DNA of 5,271 nucleotides, from assembly GCA_903970565.1 (NCBI GenBank), contig CAJCJE010000020.1, positions 1 to 5,271 on the forward strand, given 5' to 3'. The stretch comes from Candidatus Melainabacteria bacterium. Its GTDB lineage: Bacteria > Actinomycetota > Actinomycetes > Mycobacteriales > Pseudonocardiaceae. The position numbers were made by a program, and so were the translations under genes. This document shows, in pieces, positions 1-5,271 of this stretch; position 1 is the first letter of the stretch, and the number at the start of each line of letters is the position of its first letter. A model generated the notes under the pieces. The model was not told the origin of the DNA. It saw only the letters and a list, made by a program, of their open reading frames with translations, and ran no database searches.

Positions 1-2299
1 TGACGGTGCCGGGATGCGGCACCACCGACCAGGTCGCGAAGCCCGGCGAGGTCGGCGTCGCGCCGAGCAGGTCGTTGGTGAGTGCCGGCAGCACTCCGGT
101 CGACCAGCCGTGCGCGGCCGAGGTGTAGCCGCCCTCGTACATCGAGCCGCCCGCGCCGACACCCTCCCAGTCGGTGTTGCCAGGATCATGGGTGTCCATC
201 CAACCGTAGAGCCGGTCGATCTCGTCGATCGCGGAATCGGCCTGCCCGGACAGGAAACGCGCCTGGATGTCCGGATACGAGGTGAAGGCGTAGACCCGGC
301 TGGTGCCGTCGGACACCAGCGTGTCGTTGTCCATGAACGAGTTGCCGTAGGGAGTCGCGGTGTTGGCGGCGAGGTAGTTCAGCGCGCTGGTCGCCTGGGT
401 CGGATCGGCGACGCCGGCCAGGATGGCGTAGCCGTTGCCGTCCTGGGCGTGCCGGACCGGTCCGGTCGCCGAGTCCAGGTAGGCGCCGGTGCTGCTGTCC
501 CACAGGTGGGCGTTGATCGCGGTGCTGACCGTCGCGGCCCGCTGGGTCCAGGCGGTCGCGTCGGAGGTGTGGCCCAGCGCGGTGGCCATCGCCGCGGCAT
601 CGTCCAGGGCGATGACGTAGAGCGCGTTGTAGTAGGTGACCTCGCCGGTTCGGCCGAGGAAGGCGTAGTCGCCGTAGCCGCTGGTGCCGTTCAGTCCCTT
701 GGAGAGCAGGCCGTTGGAGTCGGTCACCGACGGCAGCCAGGTGTTCATCAGGCTGACCAGGTTCGGGTAGTAGGTCTGCCCGTAGGACATGTCACCGGTG
801 TAGAGCAGATAGTCCCAGCTCGCGGTCACCCAGTACATCGGATAGTCGAACAGTGGCAGGGTGTAGTCGTTGATCGACGCCGGTGGAATCCAGCCGTCCG
901 AGCGTTGGTGGTTGGCGAGGTCGGCGAGCACGTTCTCGGCTGCCGCGCTGACATCGTGGGTGAGGTAGTCGGTGCGGCCGGAGACGGAGATGTCGCCGAC
1001 GTAGGGATCGCGGTCACGCTTGGCGCCGTCGGTGAGCACCACTTTGCCGTCCAGCCCGGGCGTGTCCGCGTTGCGCGGGTCGACATCGGTCGGGCGGAAG
1101 GTGTCGGTGATCAGCTCATTGGTGTAGGAGGCGTCGTACCAGTACTGGTTGAGCTGCGCGTCGGAGGAGAGGAACCAGCCCTGGTAGGTGCTCGGCGTGC
1201 CGAGATACGCGGTGAAGTCGAGGCTGATGCCGCTGATCTCGACCGTGCCGTAGGGCTGCGTGTCCGGCGCGTCGGCGGCCAGCGCGTTCAGGGTGATCTT
1301 GAGATAGCGGAAGCCGTGCAGGCCGTCGTCGCAGACCTTCGTCCCGTCGGCGCAGCCGTTGCTGTCGGTCCAGGTGGTCGGCGTACTCGGCACGGCGACC
1401 TGGTCGGTGCCCGGCGTGATGGTGTCGCCGTTGTCCGAGCGGGTGAAGTCGGAGGTGTCGGTCAAATACTGGGTTGTTTCGGAGAAGGCGAGTTCCACGC
1501 CGGGATGGTTGGTCGACGCGCCGGCGAAGTCGACCTGCGGGTAGCCGACCACGTCCTCACCGAAGTCCACCGTGATGCTCGGCGGGGTGGGATCGGGCGC
1601 GATGAGCCCTGGCCAGACCTCGTTGATCCTGGTGAATTCGCCCTGCGACGTCGCCTGGTCCTGAGTGACGGTGATCTGCACCTGAGTGGTGGAAACCGTT
1701 GTCGTGAAAGGTACTTCGACCTGGACCGCGCTGTTGTCGGTCACCGTGCCGGCGAGCTGCCAGGCGCTGCCGTTCCAGGTGTCGACGGTGAAGTCGACCG
1801 GCACACCGTCGCTGTTGGACAGTACGGTGATGCCGGGCAGTGACACGGCCGAGGGGCTGGTGACGGTGAGGGTGTCGGGGTAGGCGCCAATCGTGTCGTC
1901 GTTCCAGAACGTGTCGGTGTCGCCGTCGATCGCGTTGCCCGGTACGTAGGTGCGCTCCTGGCCGTTGTCACCGGTGTTGGGCGCGTGGTAGGACGACGCC
2001 GTGGCCGAGGTGCCGGACGGCCAGCTCGGTTTCGCGGGCGGCTGCGGGCTGGACAGGGTGGCGACGCCCTGTCCGAGTGCGCCGTTCGGGTTGGTGACCG
2101 AGCCGGTGGTGGCCAGCACCCGAACCGGTTGCACCTCCCGACTCGACGGCGCGACAACGTACTTCGCCCACGCCGGGGTGTCGTGCGGCCTGCCGAAGGC
2201 CGAGGTGTCATGTGCGTCGGCCGGCGCGGTGGCCAACCCGAGCACGGCAATGGTCGCTAGTCCGATGGCAATGGTCCTGCGCGGAAACCGTACTCGCAT
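1..2299 (-). CDS. Exported alpha-L-rhamnosidase-type glycosidase (GH78, six-hairpin fold), 3' end outside window
   Basis: Probably hydrolyses terminal alpha-L-rhamnose, or a similar sugar, from glycans or glycosides outside the cell. The frame is open from ATG 2299 to base 1 (766 codons, no stop), so the C-terminus is missing. Residues 1-29 form a signal peptide: basic RVRFPRR, a hydrophobic stretch, and a likely cleavage site after A-D-A. Residues ~95-229 look like a discoidin/F5-8C carbohydrate-binding module (NAIDGDTDTFWND). A beta-rich domain follows (~235-370), then the (alpha/alpha)6 catalytic domain (~378-725). The catalytic stretch D424-G-A-K-R-D-R-D-P-Y-V-G-D436 matches the spacing of the GH78 acid motif, and E712 in TDWEGVG matches the general base. 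HGWSTG (730-735) and VVPHPG open the GH78 C-terminal domain. The only cysteines seen are C316 and C323. This ATG is chosen for the signal peptide behind it; there is no Shine-Dalgarno sequence. Family is confident, substrate is not; a related six-hairpin specificity is possible. Confidence 0.88.
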   Translation of the reverse strand, partial: MRVRFPRRTIAIGLATIAVLGLATAPADAHDTSAFGRPHDTPAWAKYVVAPSSREVQPVRVLATTGSVTNPNGALGQGVATLSSPQPPAKPSWPSGTSATASSYHAPNTGDNGQERTYVPGNAIDGDTDTFWNDDTIGAYPDTLTVTSPSAVSLPGITVLSNSDGVPVDFTVDTWNGSAWQLAGTVTDNSAVQVEVPFTTTVSTTQVQITVTQDQATSQGEFTRINEVWPGLIAPDPTPPSITVDFGEDVVGYPQVDFAGASTNHPGVELAFSETTQYLTDTSDFTRSDNGDTITPGTDQVAVPSTPTTWTDSNGCADGTKVCDDGLHGFRYLKITLNALAADAPDTQPYGTVEISGISLDFTAYLGTPSTYQGWFLSSDAQLNQYWYDASYTNELITDTFRPTDVDPRNADTPGLDGKVVLTDGAKRDRDPYVGDISVSGRTDYLTHDVSAAAENVLADLANHQRSDGWIPPASINDYTLPLFDYPMYWVTASWDYLLYTGDMSYGQTYYPNLVSLMNTWLPSVTDSNGLLSKGLNGTSGYGDYAFLGRTGEVTYYNALYVIALDDAAAMATALGHTSDATAWTQRAATVSTAINAHLWDSSTGAYLDSATGPVRHAQDGNGYAILAGVADPTQATSALNYLAANTATPYGNSFMDNDTLVSDGTSRVYAFTSYPDIQARFLSGQADSAIDEIDRLYGWMDTHDPGNTDWEGVGAGGSMYEGGYTSAAHGWSTGVLPALTNDLLGATPTSPGFATWSVVPHPGTV

Positions 2300-2307
2300 G
2301 GCTGAGC

Positions 2308-2336
2308 ACGTTAGGTTGCCGGCGTGTTGATTACAA
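2308..2336 (-). promoter_or_regulatory. Candidate leaderless promoter of the glycosidase gene
   Basis: On the minus strand TTGTAA (2336-2331, 4 of 6 matches to TTGACA) is followed by exactly 17 bases and then TAACGT (2313-2308, fitting the actinobacterial TANNNT -10). Eight bases separate the -10 element from the ATG at 2299, which would place the transcription start at or next to the A of the start codon. No purine-rich ribosome binding site precedes the ATG, which agrees with a leaderless mRNA. This is inferred from motif and spacing only. Confidence 0.4.
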
Positions 2337-2460
2337 CGTTTCAAGCCAGAATTGAGGTGTTTCAGTCCGATCCTGTCGGCAGAGGCGTCCGCTGTGCGCG
2401 GACCGGAACTGCGCCACGACGGCGCGTTCGGAACGACCACCCGCTCAGCCCAATCGGCGA

Positions 2461-2760
2461 TTACCGTGCGTTGCCAGCCGAATGAGTCTCTGGCGATGTC
2501 GGCGCAGCACCGCTGCGCGGCCGTTCGGCCTGTCGATCGCCGGTATCGGCGGCGGGAAGGGTGGCCGTCCAGCCGGATTCGAGCAGATCGAAGACCTCCT
2601 TCAGCGCGTGTTCGGGATTCGCCCGCTGGTGGGTCAGATCCCTGGTCTCCAGCGCCGCGCAGGCGACATCCTCGGCCGGCGCACCGACCTCCTCGGCGAT
2701 GGCGTGCGCGAACGCGGTCTGGTGGCGCATCCATATCCGGTGCCCGTAGTCGCGCAGTGC
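2461..2760 (-). pseudogene. TetR-family regulator remnant, C-terminal ligand-binding part only
   Basis: The minus-strand frame ending at the stop 2463-2461 reads, from about 2760, ALRDYGHRIWMRHQTAF, then an amphipathic helix (AHAIAEEVGAPAED), then ALKEVFDLLESGW. The last element is typical of the final helix of actinobacterial TetR-family repressors (ALDAVFDLLEHGW-like). About 99 codons remain of an expected 190-200, and the N-terminal helix-turn-helix is absent. Upstream of 2760 the same frame stays open to ATG 2883, but that stretch is antisense to the methyltransferase remnant and does not look like TetR. The stretch CAALETRDLTHQ seems a few residues shorter than I would expect there, so a small internal deletion is also possible. 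Without a DNA-binding domain it cannot act as a repressor. The family assignment is from memory of related sequences. Confidence 0.65.
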
Positions 2761-3133
2761 CGTCCGGGACAACGGCGTCGGCCGGGTGATTGGCACCGAA
2801 CTGAGCGCCGCGAAGCTCACCGCGGCCAGGGCCAATCTCGAAGCCGCCGGGCTCGGCGATGTCGTCGAGGTGCGGGCGGGCAACGCGCTGGAGACACTGT
2901 CCGATCTGGATGGTCCGATCGAGTTCGTCCTGCTTGACGGCTGGAAGGATCTCTGTCTGCCGGTGCTGCGGCTACTCGAACCGCTGATCCCCCTTGGCGC
3001 TCTTGTGGTCGCCGACGACGTGGAACTCAGCTCGCTCGGTGACTATCTGAGCTATGTCCGCGATCCGGCGAACGGCTATCACGGCGTCACCTTCCCGGTC
3101 GAAGACGGCATGGAGATCAGCTGCCGGGTATGA
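2756..3133 (+). pseudogene. SAM-dependent O-methyltransferase remnant, N-terminus deleted
   Basis: The frame reads AVRDNGVGRVIGTELSAAKL from about 2759 to the TGA at 3131-3133. It keeps the second half of a class I Rossmann methyltransferase: the acidic end of beta-2 (VIGTEL, whose Glu would bind the SAM ribose), GNALETL, beta-4 FVLLDGWKDL, beta-5 ALVVADDV, and a C-terminus VRDPANGYHGVTFPVEDGMEISCRV typical of this O-methyltransferase group. About 125 codons remain of roughly 220. The glycine-rich SAM motif I and everything before it are missing, and an in-frame TAG at 2747-2749 closes the frame upstream. A GTG at 2786 could start a 115-residue product, but it would lack motif I and have no visible ribosome binding site, so activity is unlikely. 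The remaining reading frame is intact, which suggests recent loss. Confidence 0.72.
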
Positions 3134-3180
3134 CCTTCCCGCCGGCCGCAACGTTCAGCAGGTCAGCGTTCGGGGAGGGT
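3133..3180. terminator. Possible stem-loop between convergent genes
   Basis: The bases between the methyltransferase stop and the stop of the minus-strand DinB-like gene can form an 8-bp outer stem (3133-3140 with 3173-3180, one T-G wobble on the plus strand). A short inner stem is AACG 3150-3153 with CGTT 3167-3170. There is no U-tract on either side, and on the minus strand the wobble becomes an A-C mismatch. The position between two convergent 3' ends is the main argument for a bidirectional terminator. Confidence 0.22.
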
Positions 3181-3788
3181 CAGCCGAAGTCCAGTTCGGC
3201 TTGCACTCCCTCCCGGCCCGCCAACCACAGCGCCAGCGCTTCGGTGCTGCCCCGGACCGGGGTACCGCGTCCGAGTTCCCGGCCACCCGGCGTGGTCGGG
3301 ATGACCCGGTAGCGCAACAGTTTCGCGCCGAAGCGCCAACTCCAGACGACGCCCTCCCGGAAGATCGCGTGACCGGCCTCGTCCGGCAGGTCGTGTGGTT
3401 TGCCCAGACCCCGCAGAACATCCTGGTTGTGCATGGTGCAGTCGCCGGCCAGTAGCCAGGCGAACATCCGCGCGGTGACGTCCGGATTCTTCGCCACCGC
3501 ACGGCCGCGCCGGGTCAGCTCGGCTCTGGACAGACCACGGCCGGCGCGCACCATGACATCGTTGGCGCGGTCGATACTCAGTCCGCCCGGCTTCACGTAG
3601 GTGAGCATCTGATCGGTGCCGACCACGTGCGCGAGCACATCGCGTGGCGTCCAGCCCGCGCACAGGGTCGGGCCGCTCTCGAACTCAGCGTCGGTCAGCG
3701 ATTCGATGGTGTCCATGAACCGCGAACGTTCCCGGCGCAGCGTTTCCGTCCACGTCGATTCGGTTCGCATCGGCATCGGGTGTGGCAT
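3180..3788 (-). CDS. Maleylpyruvate isomerase family, mycothiol-dependent-type (DinB/MDMPI fold) protein
   Basis: A 202-residue cytoplasmic protein of the DinB-like four-helix-bundle family, whose characterised members use mycothiol as cofactor with a bound divalent metal; the substrate here is unknown. Family hallmarks are LCAGWTPRDVLAHVVG (residues 42-57), with His54 as the first metal ligand, and LLAGDCTMHNQDVLRGLGKP (112-131), with Asp116 and His120 as the expected other ligands. The C-terminal EALALWLAGREG (183-194) is the usual closing element. Asp116 stands where the characterised enzyme has Glu. ATG 3788 is preferred because AGGAGC (3803-3798) lies 9 bases upstream; Met5 and Met7 are weaker alternatives. 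It lies 76 bp downstream of the aldehyde dehydrogenase gene on the same strand and is probably cotranscribed with it. Family confident, reaction unknown. Confidence 0.88.
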   Translation of the reverse strand: MPHPMPMRTESTWTETLRRERSRFMDTIESLTDAEFESGPTLCAGWTPRDVLAHVVGTDQMLTYVKPGGLSIDRANDVMVRAGRGLSRAELTRRGRAVAKNPDVTARMFAWLLAGDCTMHNQDVLRGLGKPHDLPDEAGHAIFREGVVWSWRFGAKLLRYRVIPTTPGGRELGRGTPVRGSTEALALWLAGREGVQAELDFG

Positions 3789-3797
3789 GAGATCGGT

Positions 3798-3803
3798 GCT
3801 CCT
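3798..3803 (-). promoter_or_regulatory. Ribosome binding site of the MDMPI-family gene
   Basis: AGGAGC on the minus strand, 9 bases before the ATG at 3788. It supports that ATG over the in-frame Met codons at residues 5 and 7. The leftmost copy of the tandem repeat abuts it directly. Confidence 0.6.
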
Positions 3804-3873
3804 GACTCGGCGAATGACCCAGCGAATGATCAGTGAATGATCAGTGAATGACTCGGCGAGTGGCTCAGCGAAT
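3804..3873. repeat. Degenerate 11-12 bp tandem repeat, six units
   Basis: Consecutive plus-strand units are GACTCGGCGAAT (3804-3815), GACCCAGCGAAT (3816-3827), GATCAGTGAAT (3828-3838), GATCAGTGAAT (3839-3849), GACTCGGCGAGT (3850-3861) and GGCTCAGCGAAT (3862-3873). The two central units are identical and one base shorter. The array fills the gap between the two minus-strand genes: the last unit contains the dehydrogenase stop (3867-3865) and the first abuts the ribosome binding site of the next gene. The central units create two TGATCA palindromes, and unit 5 contains the inverted repeat ACTCG-G-CGAGT. Function unknown: replication slippage, a protein-binding array or an intercistronic RNA spacer are all possible. 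Confidence 0.85.
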
Positions 3874-5271
3874 CCGCAGTCGTTTCAACAGTCGGTAGGT
3901 CAGCGTGATGAGCTTGGCGAACTGGTTGGCGCCCAGACCGCGCGGCCGATCGAAGCCCATGATGTGCTGGCTGGCCACGGTTTGCAGCTCGGTGTATTCG
4001 AGGATGCCGTGCTCGCCGTGGCGCCTGCCCTGGCCGGAGGATTTCATCCCGCCCATCGGCGCGTCGTTGGAGGCGTACGCCGACGCGAAGCCCTCGTTGA
4101 CGTTGACCGTGCCGCACTGGATGCGCGCGCCGATCTCCCGGCCGCGTGTGGCGTCGCGGGTCCAGACGCTCGCGTTGAGACCGAACTCGCTGTCGTTGGC
4201 CATCCGAACGGCCTCGTCCTCGTCGGCCACCGGATACACCGACACGACCGGTCCGAAGGTTTCGTTGGCGTAGAGCTCCATGTTCGGCGTGACGCCCTGG
4301 AGCACGGTCGGTTCGTAGAAGTACGGCCCCAGATCTGGTCGTGGCCGGCCGCCGACCAGCACGGTCGCGCCCTGCGTGCGGGCGTCCTCGACGTGCTTGG
4401 TCACGATGTCCAGCTGCCGTTGCGAGGTCAGCGAGCCGACGTCGTAGTGGTAGTCGAAACCCTTGTCCAGCTTGAGGTTCCGCGTCTGGTCGACGAGCCT
4501 GCCGACGAACTCGTCGTACACCTGCTCGGCGACGTAGATGCGCTCCGCCGACAGGCACAGCTGACCGGCCGTGGCGAAACACGCCCGCATCGCGCCCTTC
4601 GCGGCCTTGCCGAGGTCGGCGTCGGCGAGTACCAGCATCGGGTTCTTGCCGCCGAGTTCGAGCGTGGCGCCGATCAGCCGACGCGCGGCGGCCTCGGCGA
4701 TCCGACGGCCGGCCGCGGTCGAGCCGGTGAAGCAGACGTGGTCGGCGCCGTCGATCAGGGGTTGGCCGAGTACGTCCGGTTCGCCGACGACGATCTGCCA
4801 CACCTCGGCCGGCAGCCCGGCCTCGATCATCAGCTCCCTAGCACGCAGCGCGGTCAGCGCCGTCTGGGTGTCCGGTTTGAGCACGACAGTGTTGCCGGCC
4901 AGCAGCGCGGGGATCAGGTCGCAGACGGCCAGCGAGAGCGGGTAGTTCCACGGCGAGATGATGGCGATCGTGCCCTTGGGCCGGCGCAGTTCCCAGGTTC
5001 GGGTGGCGCCGGGCAGCGCGCCCTGGCGCCTGCGCGGCGCGAGGAAGGTGGCCGCGTGCCGGCCGTAGTACCGCGCGAGGCCGGCGACGTCGACGGTCTC
5101 CTCGAAGGCACTGCCGCGTGCCTTGCCGGTCTCGGCCTGGATGAGATCGAGCAGTTCGGCATTGCCGAGCACCAGGTCGTGCAGGGCGAGGAACGGCTTT
5201 GCGCGCTGGGCGACCGGGGTGGCCGCCCAGGCCGCCTGCGCGGCGTGTGCCCGGTCGAACGCGACCCGGAC
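3865..5271 (-). CDS. gabD2: Succinic semialdehyde dehydrogenase (NAD(P)+), N-terminus outside window
   Basis: Aldehyde dehydrogenase superfamily enzyme that would oxidise succinate semialdehyde to succinate with NAD(P)+, feeding the TCA cycle from GABA or related semialdehydes. The frame is open to the right edge; 468 residues are visible, and those before Met 5172 (VAFDRAHAAQAAWAATPVAQR) are clearly ALDH-like, so the gene continues outside and 5172 is not the start. Numbering from the edge, landmarks are: SPWNYP (residues 106-111) with the oxyanion-hole Asn109; KPDTQT (132-137), cofactor site; FTGSTAAGRRIA (181-192), dinucleotide-binding turn; LELGGKNP (204-211) with general base Glu205; and GQLCLSAERI with nucleophile Cys239 (codon 4557-4555). 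All catalytic residues are present. SAFEETVDVAGLARYY and GTVNVNEGFASAYASNDAPMGG point to the actinobacterial GabD2 group. The C-terminal tail is basic (RLLKRLRIR). Family certain; substrate by similarity only. Confidence 0.9.
   Translation of the reverse strand, partial: VRVAFDRAHAAQAAWAATPVAQRAKPFLALHDLVLGNAELLDLIQAETGKARGSAFEETVDVAGLARYYGRHAATFLAPRRRQGALPGATRTWELRRPKGTIAIISPWNYPLSLAVCDLIPALLAGNTVVLKPDTQTALTALRARELMIEAGLPAEVWQIVVGEPDVLGQPLIDGADHVCFTGSTAAGRRIAEAAARRLIGATLELGGKNPMLVLADADLGKAAKGAMRACFATAGQLCLSAERIYVAEQVYDEFVGRLVDQTRNLKLDKGFDYHYDVGSLTSQRQLDIVTKHVEDARTQGATVLVGGRPRPDLGPYFYEPTVLQGVTPNMELYANETFGPVVSVYPVADEDEAVRMANDSEFGLNASVWTRDATRGREIGARIQCGTVNVNEGFASAYASNDAPMGGMKSSGQGRRHGEHGILEYTELQTVASQHIMGFDRPRGLGANQFAKLITLTYRLLKRLRIR

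Noticed and set aside
14..1843. Plus-strand open frame of 609 codons
   Set aside because: It is antisense to the GH78 gene, shows low-complexity R/G/V-rich composition with no recognisable motif, and arises because the high-GC codon pattern of the minus-strand gene leaves few stops. The minus-strand frame has domain and catalytic motifs.
2276..2299. Twin-arginine signal in the glycosidase N-terminus (PRRTIAIG)
   Set aside because: Two arginines are present, but the rest of the Tat consensus is weak; a general secretory signal peptide with an A-D-A cleavage site explains the region as well.
2387..2403. Perfect 6-bp hairpin GTCCGC-TGTGC-GCGGAC downstream of the TetR remnant
   Set aside because: Short stem, no T-tract on either strand, and such hairpins are common by chance at this GC content; too weak to call a terminator or operator.
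2300..2460. 161-bp gap between the glycosidase start and the TetR remnant, examined for small genes
   Set aside because: Apart from the candidate promoter and the weak hairpin nothing coding is convincing: plus-strand frames crossing it (such as 2352-2789) run antisense to the TetR remnant and are Arg/Ser/Pro-rich without motifs.
2482..2937. Plus-strand frame of 151 codons across the TetR/methyltransferase junction, considered as a fused gene
   Set aside because: It is antisense to the TetR remnant and in a different frame from the methyltransferase remnant (whose frame has a TAG at 2747-2749), so it is no true fusion.
3830..4801. Minus-strand open frame of 323 codons, Arg-rich
   Set aside because: Out-of-frame shadow of the aldehyde dehydrogenase, whose frame has all ALDH motifs; the Arg-rich product resembles no family.

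Overview
The window is high-GC DNA with strong third-position G/C bias and comes from an actinomycete. A mycothiol-dependent-type enzyme and a GabD2-type succinic semialdehyde dehydrogenase fit the Nocardia/Mycobacterium side of the Actinomycetia, but the genus cannot be fixed from sequence alone. I see no rRNA, tRNA, CRISPR array, insertion sequence or phage gene.

Left part (1-2299, minus strand): most of a large exported glycosidase of the alpha-L-rhamnosidase type (GH78, six-hairpin fold). It has a signal peptide, a discoidin-like carbohydrate-binding module, the catalytic barrel and the start of the C-terminal domain, and its 3' end lies beyond base 1. A candidate promoter immediately upstream suggests a leaderless transcript.

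Middle part (about 2461-3133): two gene remnants meet head to head. On the minus strand is the C-terminal ligand-binding part of a TetR-family regulator. On the plus strand is the C-terminal two thirds of a SAM-dependent O-methyltransferase. Both lack their N-termini, and both lose recognisable sequence at the same point, around 2750-2762. The simplest reading is one deletion that removed the shared divergent promoter region and the 5' halves of both genes. This is the most informative feature of the window.

Right part (3180-5271, minus strand): a probable two-gene unit. A succinic semialdehyde dehydrogenase (gabD2-like, N-terminus cut by the window edge) is followed after 76 bp by a small DinB/MDMPI-fold protein of the maleylpyruvate-isomerase, mycothiol-dependent family. 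The gap is filled almost exactly by six degenerate copies of an 11-12 bp tandem repeat, running from the dehydrogenase stop codon to the ribosome binding site of the next gene.

The genes do not form an obvious single pathway: sugar side-chain hydrolysis outside the cell, a dead regulator/methyltransferase locus, and an aldehyde-oxidation unit. I found no convincing evidence for a novel multi-gene system here; the findings are local oddities.
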